Below are positions 27,842 through 39,095 of a stretch of 64,000 nt of DNA, in pieces. A model generated the notes under the pieces. The model searched no databases and was not told the DNA's origin. It was given only the letters and a program-made list of their open reading frames with translations. The DNA comes from Lactifluus volemus (taxonomy: Eukaryota; Basidiomycota; Agaricomycetes; Russulales; Russulaceae), in NCBI GenBank assembly GCA_022376515.1, contig WTXI01000087.1, forward strand, positions 1 through 64,000, given 5' to 3'. Position numbers and translations under genes: made by a program. Each line of letters opens with the position of its first letter. The stretch's first letter is position 1.

Positions 27842-28109
27842 TGGATCGAAAGGAAGGGAAAATATGTATGGGTTTGACATGACTCTTGATCCGAGATAAT
27901 ACATATGGTCACCGTCTCCGAGTCGGACCCCCAGCGGTAATCCCTATCGCAAACCTAGTGAACATAGCTGTTAAAGAATGATCTGTTCATTACGCTAGAT
28001 AAGAGTACCATACCCAATAGTTGTCTACAGAAATCGAGCGCATCCGTCGCAGACGAACGCGTGACCCCATTCCATCACCAATGTGACCAAGACCAGCAGA
28101 GGATAGGCC

Positions 28110-29330
28110 CCATCGTGGACTCAGACAGAGGGGATGGCTCGCACTAGCAACAGCACTATGGGAGGCACCCATCGGTTCCAGATTTACATGGCACACAAAA
28201 TAGGAGAACTGGGGATGTCTGAGACCATCCGCTACATTAAAGGTGTCGCTTTCTTTGAGATACTAAGGGATGTGACTTTGGTTGTATGGTCCAGATCTCT
28301 GGGATTGCCAGTGCATGTTGCAGAGATTCTGATTGTGCCACAAGAAATATCGAAGGGGTTTGTTCTCCCAGTTTGCGTGATGCTATGAGTGCGGATAGCG
28401 TTGGGGTGTATGAAGGAATGTATAGGTCTGAGAAATGGCGCTTGGCCCCATCGTCCGAAGGAATTGGCCCCATAGCATGGGGCCCACATCCTCGTTTTAT
28501 TATCTTCCCCCATCGTCACAGGGGGAAGATAATAAAACGAGGATGTGGGACACTACCAAATCCGGGATTGTTCTGGTATCTTCATCCTTCGGAACTCCTC
28601 GATGACTGGCCTGCCTACAAGTTCATAAAGACTCTCGAGTACGAAACGGAGAGCCCATTGGCACTGTTTCTATTCGAGACTGAAATCATTTCTAGCTTTC
28701 ACCAGCCGATTGCTCAATCTTGGGGGAATATTGAAAGCGAATACTCGCTTCCCGGACGATTCAACCGCTGGCTCTTGTGGTCCGACGCCTTTGATGAGAA
28801 TGACGTTAGACAGACGAAGCTAGAAACGGGAGACACCCGAGTCGAGAAATTCGCGGCAGAGGATCGTCATCTTCCTGATGTCCTCCGTAATGTCGCCTGA
28901 CTCGGATACCAACCCCACCCGAATCCTCAATGCCCCGGGCCACACAAAACGTGACGCTTTATAGTGCGGGATGCCAAAGTCTTGGAGCCGTTGGTCTTTA
29001 CAAATAACGAAGGTACTTGATGCAATACTTGAGGTCATCTGGCTCCTTGAATTTGTTCAGACGACGAAAGAGGATATAAATAAGAAAGTGCCGAACGTGA
29101 TCTCAGGCTGGCGTAGGTCTAGTTTCGGGCATTAGTAAGAGTACCGCTTCTACCAAGTGAAGGATTAAAATTTCCAGCTAATCGTGTGAATCAGACACGG
29201 CGCGGTGTTGGAATCTCCAGAATGTTAGAAATACGAGACAATCAGCTCGCCTTGGGTGAAATAGAGGTAATAAACTGTCAAGGCGAAATAGAATAAGTCG
29301 GGAAGTTTGGCTTTGGATCGGGACTTGACT
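28110..29330 (-). pseudogene. TPR-CHAT pseudogene (copy A), internally deleted
   Basis: Homology to the intact TPR-CHAT gene at 52310-55464 is seen in order on the minus strand. From about 29300 to 28830 lies the N-terminal part (LVEAVL..., then GDITEDIRKMTILCREFLDS). At about 28760-28550 it jumps to RLVKARNDF, ESLYELVGRPVIEE and RRMKIPEQSRIW. At about 28480-28130 come GPIPSDD, YIPSYTPTLSALIASRK and FSYFVCHVNLE. About 1.7 kb of the TPR region is missing. In-frame stops sit after FSLE and after SRIW. A 38-nt foldback insertion (28483-28549) shifts the frame. The catalytic-His block survives (FVCHVN) but the Cys block is lost. This copy cannot make an active protease. Confidence 0.85.
28483..28549. 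repeat. Perfect 29-bp inverted repeat with 9-nt loop
   Basis: The left arm 28483-28511 (begins CCCACATCCTCG, ends CTTCCCCC) is exactly complementary to the right arm 28521-28549. The loop is ATCGTCACA. The right arm matches CHAT coding sequence on the minus strand. The left arm is its inverted copy plus loop bases, which are absent from the intact gene at about 54710-54755. Confidence 0.95.
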
Positions 29331-30620
29331 TACGTTTCTGGGGGTTCATATTGCAGCCTCACAAAATCAGGAAGTAAGTCGCAAACAGCTAGAGGACAAC
29401 TCAACTTTGGGCAGGAAATGAAGAGTGCGTCGAGTCAGAAACGGGGAGACGCCGTGTGTACAGCAGGCGTGAAATTTAGAATGATGAATAATCCACGTGT
29501 TGAACACGCAATTTTCATAGCCTTGGAAGGGCGTCTCCAGTATGCAGAGGCGCCCTGCGTGCCAGTGGCACACGTAGAAGCTGACAAACCTCGAGGGAAG
29601 TTGATGCGAAGCGTCTAAAAGTAAAGATGACTCGACTATCGAACGCGTTGCGGGCAGCAGTAGTAATGAGACCTTCTAGTAGTGTGCCTTCGAGAAACGA
29701 GAAACAGACGTGCAAGACGCTCCGGTGACTACTAGTAGTGACCAGTGATGCAGTGATGTGTGAGGGATGGGTGTGAAAGGTAAGTTACGGTGAGACTCGG
29801 ACTTCTGAATCAGGACCACTGCGTCACTCTGCATAATCTTACGTGGACAGTAAGGTCAAGTAAGTTGAACTGGCCACCGATGTCATGGGTCAGCGATGAC
29901 TGCTGCTCGCGGAGCCGATGCCAGCGTCACGGTGACGCCACGCGCTTTCCGGGCCTTCCCTGTATCTAGGGCTACAGTAGTACCCATGCGACATATTACT
30001 TTGACGGTTGGCTAATATAATGTTCAAGTCAAAGTTTTCGGCATCGATCACGAACTGGTCGCATGTGATTCGTCGTCAGAAGCGTTCCGGTAAAAATTGA
30101 CCACCTGAGTGTGACGTATGATGTGATTCTATTGTTTAAAAAAAGCGCTGATCCGTAACGGATGAACCTCGGATGCGATACTATATTTATAGTGTGCCGT
30201 CACTGCAGTCGTGGCTCACCCACTGTAAAGGTAATTCAAGAGGGGCCAACTTGGTAAGAGCTATAGGCGTGCGCGAACCAACCCGATGTCAAGAGGAATG
30301 TGCCCGTGAACCCCGGCGTCGTTGTCAGGTAGAGTCTCCGTGCCTGGAACTGTGACTGATTGCGGTGATTGGAAGTATTTCAAGAATAGCTGCCACCTGG
30401 CGACCGTTCATTCTGGGGCAGAAGCCTTACTTACCACTCTCACTCCTAACAATCCAATCTTTCAAGAAGCTCGTCAGTGGGGGGTTGTGTGTATCCGCGG
30501 ACCGACATCCTTCCGAACTCAGGCTGATCCATCACACCACACAAGCATCCACTTCTATAAGAACTTCCCCTCGTTCGCGGAAAGTATCAAACTTTTGCTT
30601 TTTACCCCACAAGTCGTACA
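29331..30620. other. Intergenic, nothing recognised
   Basis: About 1.3 kb lies between the CHAT pseudogene and the LOG-family gene. No family-like coding region or RNA gene was seen. Multiple AT-rich and CT-rich stretches are present but no clear repeat. Confidence 0.45.
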
Positions 30621-31768
30621 ATGTCTCCTTCAAGTTCACTCACTTCCTCGTTCGAGTCTGAATCACAAGTTATTAAACAACATTCCCCCCGGTTGCAGTC
30701 TATTGCGGCGCGTGTTTCGGAAACGATCCCGCCTTTCAGCACGCAGCAGCTTGTCAGATATTATCTTTTATTTCCTTTCTCAGAGTTACGTTTCTCCGAA
30801 CGCTGACTGTTTGACACCGTCTGCACCTTTAGCCGTGGGGCGCGCCCTCGTTATGGAGGGTCGCTCGCTCGTGTATGGTGGGGGCTCTAACGGGATGATG
30901 GGTACCGTCTCAGGCGCCGTCCTGAAACACGGCGGAACCGTCACTGCTGTCACTCCCACCGCGATACTTATGGCGGGCGGCGAGGGGGAGAGGATCTCAG
31001 TGGGTGGCATTGAACTGGGAGAAAAAGGCCACGAAAGGGTGAGCAGATGGACGCAGACCTGACCTGTTACCGTGTATTCACGAGTGGCATAATGAACTTC
31101 GTTGGACCAATCGCCACCCACATCGATCAGGTCGAGCTAGTGAGTCTAATTTGGTTCTCATGATTAAAGTAACGTCACCGACCATTTGGATGTGTAGATT
31201 GTGGTAGATTCCATGCATCAACGCAAAGTGGAGATGGCTCGCCGAGTTTGTGGGTTCATCGGACTCCCTGGCGGATTTGGCACGTTTGAAGAGGTAAAGC
31301 TTTTATATTATATTGCCTCCGGCACTACCGTGGATATCACCTCTAATCACCGTGACAGATCATGGAGGTAACCACTTGGACCCAACTCGGGATCCACTGC
31401 AAACGTAAGTTCACCAATTTTGGGAGTACATAGCGACACTGACGGAATGCTTCAAACATTTCACTACTCTCACCCTCCCAGCCGTCGTTCTCGTCAACGT
31501 GCACGGATTCTTCGATCCACTGCGGGCATTGATCAAGAATTCTATCGCATCTGGCTTTATTCAGGCACGAAACGAGAACCTCATCGTCTTCGTCGATGCG
31601 CCGGCTGGGGCCGATCCCAGGACCTTCGATTGGGGCAGGGCAGCTCTGGATGCAATGAGTCGTTGGTGTTCTCCAGGCCCTGGACTTTTTAATTGGGAGG
31701 TTTCCACTTGCATTGGTAATCGCACCGCCGAATATCCGTGCCCCGCACGTCCATACAATAGTACCTGA
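30621..31768 (+). CDS. LOG-family protein (lysine-decarboxylase-like fold, Rossmann)
   Basis: This family includes cytokinin riboside 5'-monophosphate phosphoribohydrolases (LOG), which cleave ribose-5-phosphate from nucleotide derivatives. The pieces visible are [15 protein letters not shown], then after an intron [24 protein letters not shown] and [14 protein letters not shown]. After further introns come [24 protein letters not shown] with the signature PGGxGTxx[29 protein letters not shown] and a C-terminal [12 protein letters not shown]. The ATG at 30621 ([10 protein letters not shown]) is one base out of frame with VAVYCG, and there is no usable acceptor between them. A run of six C at 30685-30690 may lack one base. 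An alternative is a weak 63-nt intron from 30635 ending TTGCAG. The catalytic motif is intact. Confidence 0.8.
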
Positions 31769-32009
31769 TCAAAGCCAGATGTCTTTAAAATGTGTAATTC
31801 TTTGTTTGCTGCGTGTGTTGGCAATCTAAGACTACATCCTGTCCAAGCCCTTGATTTCGACTTCTCCATTTGGGGGCTGCCATTCGTCACGGTTTTTGCG
31901 CTGGCGTGTGCGATGTATAAGAGATCCGGGAAAGCCTCATTTAAGCAGTGTAGTGCAACGCTATTCTCAATACGTCCAGATCCATCTAGGTTCCGTAACT
32001 ATGCAAACG

Positions 32010-33746
32010 TTAATTCTTTTTGCCTAAACTTGGCACTATTTGTCTGTTCGCGTCCATAAATGCCTTGACTTCGTCATCAGTGACCTTCTTCCTACGCTGC
32101 ATGCAAAGGTAGGTTCGTCAGACAGTACAGCGTGCACCATGTAGAAAAATCATCCAATACCTCCTGGAATGTGCCTACAAATTCTTGCAGCATCTTGATG
32201 CACCGCGCCTTGAGCTGTCCCGTAAGAAGGCGCCCCGCACGGTAATCCTGACACAGCATGAACCCGTCTCTGAACAGGATATAAACCCATGAGACAAACT
32301 CACCTCCCCAATCGTTGCCAACTCTTCATCGTCCTCGAGGAAGAAGCTCAAGTACTGATAGCTGACGTCGACGTTTGTATTACCCCCAAGTCGCCGGTGT
32401 TCTTCTTCAGTTTCGCGACCACCGCTGAACCCATGGCGGTTGATCTTATTCTTAATCTGATTTGGCATGTCACTCATAAATATGCTCGAGTTGACGTCCG
32501 ACGCGCTCATTTTTGTCTGCGGGCCCTGCAAAGCAGGGAAGAATTTTGCGTGCAGCAAAGAGGGCTTAGGGTATTTCAACTTGTGGGCAACGTCGCGCGT
32601 AAGGCGGAAATACGGGTCTTGGTCGATTGCACACGGGATAAGGCAAGGGATGTCGGACTTGATTCCAAAAATTTGTGGGAAGGAGTTGGAAAACGATGGA
32701 GCGGCCTGAATGGCGCCAAAGTGTATCTTTCCAATGTTATCACTGCACAAATAAACATCGCAAAGATGAAAACGACGGGGAGAAAGAGAGAGAGGACGAA
32801 CGAGTCGTTGAAACCGAATGTCGCCCTTGCTTGGCTCAGAGTGATCTGGCGCGAAATTTTTGACACGTTCTTGTAAAACGCGCCGCCGACATAGTCGTAG
32901 TCACTGAAGATGAACGTTTTTTCGAGCTTGAAACCAATGGCGATGATGTCTTTTGCATTTGCTAATGCAAAGTCATGGGTCTGCTCCGGTTTGAGCTCAT
33001 GCTTGAATAAGAACTTTTCGTCATCTAACGTTTTCGTGTGAGACGAAAAGACGAGTATCAAAGAAAGAGTATCATCACTACCTGTCAGCTGGACTACTAG
33101 TGGAACATCAAAGACGTCCTGCAACCACCTTTTCAAATCGAAGCCACAGATATTTGCAAAGCATTCTAAAATCTGGAACAATGGATAACTCACTTTGTAA
33201 ACACAAAAGGAATCATGTGTCCCAGATGCATGCTATCACTGCTAGGCCCTCTACCCGTATACAGGAAGAACGGCTTGCCCTGCTCATAGCGGTCCAATAT
33301 AGCATTAAAGTCTCTGTGTATCCACTCAGCATCAGCGCATTGTTAGGGTGGTATTACAGCCTGAGGCACACCTATGGGAGAAAAACGTCCCACGACGCAA
33401 GAGAATGTGTGGCCTATGTCCCGTGAGACGTTCAAAGCGCTCCAATAAAGCAGCGTCAACGCGCCGCGTGCCGAACTGGTCGATGAGCTTATCATAATCG
33501 ATGGCGAGCTGTTGTCCGTCGCTCGAGACGGACCCTTGGACATCCCACGGTGTCACAATCTGTTCGTGAGCGGCAGATGGATCTGCAGGTTTGATTGCAG
33601 GTGGCTGTGCGACATCCCTACGGACGATGAGCCCCCAAAAGGATAACTGTAGGGGTGGCTACTAGAAGATTGACTTGCCCAACTGTAACCGCCGCTGTCA
33701 GTTTCTCTGCAAGGTTATCAGGTAACGTCGTTGCTTCTGATTCCAT
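32010..33746 (-). CDS. wrs1: Tryptophanyl-tRNA synthetase, cytosolic
   Basis: This class I synthetase charges tRNA-Trp. The start is at 33746 ([20 protein letters not shown]). An N-terminal segment with TPWDVQGS and [16 protein letters not shown] is typical of eukaryotic cytosolic TrpRS. The catalytic domain shows [17 protein letters not shown] (HIGH-type motif), [56 protein letters not shown] and [17 protein letters not shown] (KMSKS-type). The anticodon-binding end reads [20 protein letters not shown], with TAA at 32010-32012. At least five short introns interrupt it. All motifs are intact. Confidence 0.93.
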
Positions 33747-34485
33747 TTATATCAAGCTTCAGAAATGAAATGACGCGGAGATGTGCAAAGGCCGTTTTCG
33801 TTGATAGTAAGTTGGAACTGACTCGGTTGCAAGGCGAGTTGGCGCCTTATCTTATCATATCAATAATCAAGAATTACATAACAAATATCTAAGGTCCGGA
33901 CACGACCTCATATGCCAGGATGCGGGTGCAAGGCTCTGGTCTTGAAACTTCGCATCCAAAGTCATTAAAAGCGCCGCATCTGCGGTGCCCGCGCCTTGGC
34001 TTATTCCGCTAACTCGGTAAAGGGTACGGCTGCTTACAGTATCTTCCCTTGACGGGGGCGATTCGGACTCGGGTAACGGAAAGCCGTCATTATCTCCCCT
34101 CATCGATTGAGGAATGAGGACATGGACAAGGACAAGACTCGGAGTGCAAGTCTGGGACATATCGTTCTCAGCAGGACGCTGGCACCATCGCTTCACAGTC
34201 ATCACCTAGTCAGTGAAGAGATGGACTAACTGTGGGATCCGTTGCTCCCGAGCTCGAGCATTATAAAAACTTGATAGTTGTAGGCAACTTTTATATTTAA
34301 ATGTGCTCGACATTTAGTAAATGTCATCAAGGGACGTCCGTTTGTCAATGTGTTTTACGGCTACAGTGGCTACGACGACATGTCATTACGGGAGGGTACA
34401 CTCAGAGGGTGTGGTGTTGTATCCAACATAAAGTACAATAACAGAATCAATATTCACAAAAGGAGAACCGACTATCTATGTGCAA
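33747..34485. other. Intergenic between wrs1 start and ITFG1-like stop
   Basis: A minus-strand frame of 112 codons (34205-33867) is open but has no recognised domain and sits in a promoter position, so I do not call it. Nothing else is seen. Confidence 0.45.
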
Positions 34486-37046
34486 TCATAGCGCGTCAAA
34501 ATTGATATGATGTGATGCGCGACGACGCTCCAACTCGTCCTCTCGCTAAACCAAAAAAAAAAAAAGAAACTGAACAAGACCCGACGTCATTCACACAAGA
34601 ATCAATACGCACCTTCTCATTCAGATGCAAGACTAGCACGACGCCCGCTAGCGCAACCATCGTGCCAAGGACGGTCGCTCCAACCCAAGGAATCCACTGC
34701 CCAGGTCGCAGATACAGTTCTTTGTGCCAGTCGTCGGGCGTGTCGCCGGGATTGATCACGAGTTTTGAGTTTGGGATGACCATCTCAAGCGCGGCGATGC
34801 GCTCGCGCCCTGCTCCCGCGAACAGATTTTCGATGTAGTTATTCGTTCTTCCAAGCCCAAAGAAGGCGTATGGTGTGTTCAACGCCTGATACGATGTCTG
34901 CGGTAGTTGTGGGACTTGTGCGGCCGAGCGTCTCCCTGACGTGTCCAGGATGGTGTATTTGTAGCTTGCGCCGGAGGTGCTGGCGCCAGAAGGCTAGAGA
35001 CAAGATAGATGCACACTTGAGCTAAGTGCACTAAAGAAGAGGATACAAAGAACACTAACGGGGTAACGCGCAAGGCTGTCGTTCTCAGGTGTGCACCAAC
35101 CCGAGCCACAGGCACCGTTTAGCACTACAACCAGAAATTTGTCAGAAGACAGGACTGAGAATGAGGGAGAGATCACCGCACATATGGCTTTCATGAAAAA
35201 GGCATCATAATAAAAGTTATTCTGCACGAACAAAACACGGCCCGCCCCCTGCTCGCCTGTGCGCTGTACCATCACGTCGAGTGTCCCATCTTCGTCGACG
35301 TCAACGAAAACTGCGCCCCTTGCGTCCGCGATGTCAGCGAGTGGCTCGATCCCCTTACGCATCTCGTGCCATCCACGGCGGGCGCCAGGCGCTGTACATC
35401 CCGCCACGCCACGAGCGCAAGGAACAGAGAGCAACAGGCGCACGTGACCCTGTGTGATTAGAAGCAAGTCGGGAAAGCCGTCAAGATTCGCATCGCCCGT
35501 GCGCGGTAGTATGGGCTGTGCAGGTGAGAAGGACGTATCGAGGACATGAAGCTTTGCATCACCCTGCAATAGATCGGTGATCGGGACGCTGACATAGTTC
35601 TGCATTCCGTTCAGACATTGCACATGACTGCTTTTGGAGTGCAACATACCGGACCGGCAAAAGTAAACGAGAACTCAGGGTCTGCGACGCACAATGCGGC
35701 GGGGCTGCGGCATTGTGTTGCGGCAAGGTCACTTGCTGAAAGGAATGAGGGGGATGAAGAAGAGCATAGAGGGAGCTGAGTATTGTAAGCGATGTTCAGG
35801 GCACAATTACTCCCAAGTCCTGTAGACCGGGAAACAGAGCTGCAGGTGGTGATAAGAAGGTCAATGGTTCCGTCCCGATCTGCACATAGAGGAAGGGTAA
35901 TCAATGCCACGACGGGAGTTCACGCCAGAGGATAATACCCATATCAGCAAAAACGACAGATTGTGTGCCCAAGGGAAGCTGGCCACTTTGAGCCAGGGTG
36001 AAACCCTTATCTGGGTCACTAACCCAAACCTGGAAGGACTTTTGCCCATGACCGTCATCGCAGACAAGGAATATATCTGCAGCCGTATGGTCATCATGAA
36101 AGTCGCAAATCCAAAGACTAGGACTCGAACCTGCAATGCAGTCACCATTCAGGTCCACAGCTGCGTTGCTATGCGGATTTGCGATGCGGCACTGAGGCTC
36201 TGAAAAGGGGGCGTCGGTGCTATCAAAGGTGTGAGTGGGGATCCAGAAGCATGTAGGCATCCTCACATCTCGTAGAACGGACTGGAGGGGTCCGAAGCGT
36301 TCCAAACATTTTTCCACATCTTGAGCTGGGAGCTTCCTGGTTGAAGGCCCAGGAGGTCGATTCGCATCTGACCATCGCCGTCAAAGGGGATAGGCTGGGA
36401 TAGCGTAGAAGCAGGGAGTTCGATTGGGTTCATGTCTATGCGAAACTCTTGATCAAAGGAGCAGAGCGAATTTGGAACAACAACTTACGAAACCCACCAC
36501 CTGGAGCGGCAGTGTATATAGAAAGAGATAATTGAGTGGATGAGGTACTTTGGGCCATGACTAGGACGTCAAGTTTGCCGTCATGAGTATAGTCGCCAGG
36601 GATGACATTATAAACGCGTTTGGAATGACGGAAAGACGCAGAGCGGCGGAAAGAAAAGCGATCTGAACATAGTCAATGACATGCCAGTTTGAATACATAG
36701 ACCACCTTACCATGATCCCAGAGGTAGACACAGATGGTTTGTTGGTCAGAAGCTAGCGTCATAACATCCATGCTGAGTGACAAATATATTAGCGTGCTAT
36801 TCCAAATGTATCAAGGTTTGGAAGAACGCACAAGTGGTCACCATTAAAGTCGCCAAATGCTATAACTCTACTGTCATTATCATCGAGACCAAGAGAGCCT
36901 GCGGAGAGAAGAGCATTGCCGGAGAAGCGTTTAGGAGGAAATGGCCAGAGAGCGGTTGTTGGTGGGGCGAAGAGAGCAAGGGAAGTGAGAAAGAGGAGAC
37001 AGGAAAGACGTCGTTGAAGTCGCCTTGTACGAAATGGTATACGCAT
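34486..37046 (-). CDS. ITFG1/TIP-like FG-GAP membrane protein
   Basis: This is a homologue of the T-cell immunomodulatory protein/ITFG1 family, a type I membrane protein with an integrin-like beta-propeller. The start at 37046 is followed by a signal sequence (LSCLLFLTSLALFAPPTTA). FG-GAP-type repeats are visible as VIAFGDFNGDHL, VAVDLNGDCIAG, RTGDANLDGFPDLLLITQGH and FVDVDEDGTLDVMVQRTGEQ. The conserved C-terminal block TPYAFFGLGRTNNYIENLF leads into one transmembrane helix (WVGATVLGTMVALAGVVLVL). A last exon encodes a charged tail ending HHINFDAL (34543-34486, reached over an intron with an A-rich end). Nine or more introns are likely. The fungal function is unknown. Animal members act at the cell surface or secretory membranes. 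Confidence 0.85.
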
Positions 37047-37162
37047 GACTTGACACTGCGAGGGCTACAAAAATAATTAATTATATTTTGCCACTTGTTG
37101 AATCTCCGACCGGGGAATTCCTCGGCGAGGCGAGAGACACTTACTTATTGTCTCATACAACC
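37047..37162. promoter_or_regulatory. Divergent 116-bp promoter, ITFG1-like / Rab11
   Basis: Only 116 bp separate the two start codons, so both genes must share this core promoter and both 5' leaders. It contains the AT-rich near-palindrome AATAATTAATTATATT at about 37072-37087. Confidence 0.65.
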
Positions 37163-38102
37163 ATGGCAGAAGGAAGCAGCAATTTCGACTATCTTTTCAA
37201 AGTATGTATCTATTCTTATTCTCATGCGTTGTACTAACTATCGAAAGGTCGTCCTTATTGGCGACTCGGGCGTCGGAAAGTCGTCAGTATCATCCTATCT
37301 TTTCATCTTTCCTTGACCTGACCCTATAGATCCTAGGAACCGTATGTTAAAATGCCTTTTTTCAAATCCTCCATTCATGTTCTAATTCCAGTGCTCTCAC
37401 GATTCACTCGCAATGAATTCAATCTCGAGACAAAGTCTACGATCGGCGTTGAATTCGCCACCCGCTCAATAACTGTCGACGGAAAGACGCTCAAAGCACA
37501 AATTTGGGATACCGGTGCGACATCCTTTCTGCGCCATCTTCCGTATTCACACCTATCACCGACCAGCTGGCCAAGAACGATATCGCGCTATCACGGCTGC
37601 GTGAGTTCATATCTCCCCTGTGCAAGTGGAGACTAATCCCTATATAGTTATTACCGCGGTGCCGTTGGGGCATTACTCGTTTACGATATTGCAAAGCACG
37701 CCACGTACGTCAACGTCACGCGCTGGCTTAAGGAGCTGCGCGATCACGCAGATTCGAACATTGTCATCATGCTCGTCGGGAACAAGAGCGATTTAAAGCA
37801 CCTTCGTGCCGTACCGACTGAGGAAGCGAAGAGCTTCTCTGGTGCGTTTTTTGGGGGCTTCTCTCTACTGCAATCTGACCACGTGGCTAGCGGACAATGG
37901 ACTGTCGTTTATTGAGACGTCCGCGCTGGACGCGTCAAACGTCGAAACGGCATTCCAGACGATCCTGACCGACATTTACCGCATCGTGTCAAGCAAGCAA
38001 CTTGAGCAGAGTTCGGACCCGATTAAACCCTCCTCGGGTGATACTCTCACCGTCTCACCAAGCGTTGATGCAAGTGCCAAGTCGGGCGGTGGTTGCTGTT
38101 AG
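37163..38102 (+). CDS. ypt3: Rab11/Ypt31 small GTPase, with a 5-nt microexon
   Basis: This Rab GTPase serves recycling-endosome and post-Golgi exocytic traffic. Seven exons join in frame: 37163-37201, 37248-37282, 37337-37341, 37392-37514, 37567-37600, 37648-37841 and 37891-38102. The total is 642 nt, 213 aa, all with GT...AG introns. Motifs are [19 protein letters not shown] (P-loop), [13 protein letters not shown] (switch I), [20 protein letters not shown] (switch II), GNKSDL and ETSALD. The prenylation end is GGGCC. The third exon is only GAACC. Without it the conserved Ser-Asn-Leu after the P-loop Lys is lost and the frame breaks. The family assignment is firm; the symbol follows fission-yeast usage. 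Confidence 0.95.
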
Positions 38103-38394
38103 ATGGCAAAACTCGGCTTTGCAGACGCTCTTATACGTACATACCACCACTATGTAATCGCACCCTGTTTGGCTGTTGTTCTTTTTCTCTTAACATTCTT
38201 CTTTTATGCTAGGCGTGCCTGCAGAGCATCGTGTGAGAGATTGGATCAAGATGCCGTTGAATCGCTTTAATTTTTGCTCATCGATCTAACGTGATTAGAC
38301 GACATGCGACGTGCTACACAGGTATACTTCTCACGGTTGCCGCAAAACAAGCAATTACGCCCAGTAGTACATATCTACATTCGACACATAACAA

Positions 38395-39005
38395 TCAGGC
38401 GCCATAATTGAGACGGAACATGTCGTTCAATCTATCAAGCCAAGGTCACCTAGTTTAGTTTCAAAGAAAAGTAAAAGATGGATATACGTACATGTAGTAA
38501 CTCCCACCCTCTGGGATCAGCTGGAACACCTGTGAGAACTGCAGTGGGTTCGTGCTGTCGTCGACCTAGACGACGGGGTTAACAATGCATGATAACTAAA
38601 CAGCTTCGAGGGGAGGTAGAGTGCTTACCACGAGCAGGCCTGTAACGCTCACGATAAGCGATGCTATTGAAAGATTTGATGGCTGCGCATCCAGCGTCGT
38701 CACTTTGTGCAGTACCTTTGTGAACGGGAGCGACTGTAGAGAAAGTTAGTGCCGTGTAGTACATCCAAGTATGAAAAGACTTCACCGTTAACTTGTCAAT
38801 GATATGGGCTGTGCCTTGACACGGGTTCCCCTCAAAGGTAAGCATCGATGTCTCGCGCTAGGAGACAGGCAATGAGTATTAAACATCGCCAGTCCTGGTG
38901 TGAAGGGCGACGCACATAGAGAGGGGCCAATTGAGCACGGCTACTGTCAAACGTTTGATAGTAGAAATCGGTGAATTGCTTTGCGACGGCGTTGATATCT
39001 GCCAT
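38395..39005 (-). CDS. ntf2: Nuclear transport factor 2 (NTF2)
   Basis: This small dimeric factor carries Ran-GDP into the nucleus. The ATG at 39005 opens MADINAVAKQFTDFYYQTFD SSRAQLAPLY. The exons following encode ETSMLTFEGNPCQGTAHIID KL, then SLPFTKVLHKVTTLDAQPS, LIVSVTGLLVVDD and LQFSQVFQLIPEGGSYYV. The last exon encodes NDMFRLNYGA with TGA at 38395-38397. That is the full NTF2 fold at about the usual 125 aa, split by four short introns. It diverges from gene X across only 90 bp. Confidence 0.94.
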
Positions 39006-39095
39006 TGTTGTGATGGGTTCAAGACAAGAGAACGAGCGTCTGATTAGATATCATTTATCTGATCGCTCTCTCTCTCTTCCTCACTCCTTCTTCAA
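39006..39095. promoter_or_regulatory. Divergent 90-bp promoter, NTF2 / gene X
   Basis: Ninety bp separate the two start codons. The stretch contains AGATATCATTTATCT, a paired GATA/TATC arrangement at about 39046-39060, then a CT-rich run directly before the gene X ATG. Decayed gene X copies elsewhere lack this promoter. Confidence 0.6.

Noticed and set aside
27990..28900. Plus-strand open frame over the CHAT pseudogene and palindrome
   Set aside because: Sequence similarity to the intact TPR-CHAT gene is on the opposite strand; the plus frame is incidental.
33867..34205. 112-codon minus-strand open frame
   Set aside because: There is no recognised domain, it sits in the wrs1 upstream region, and no supporting signal is seen.
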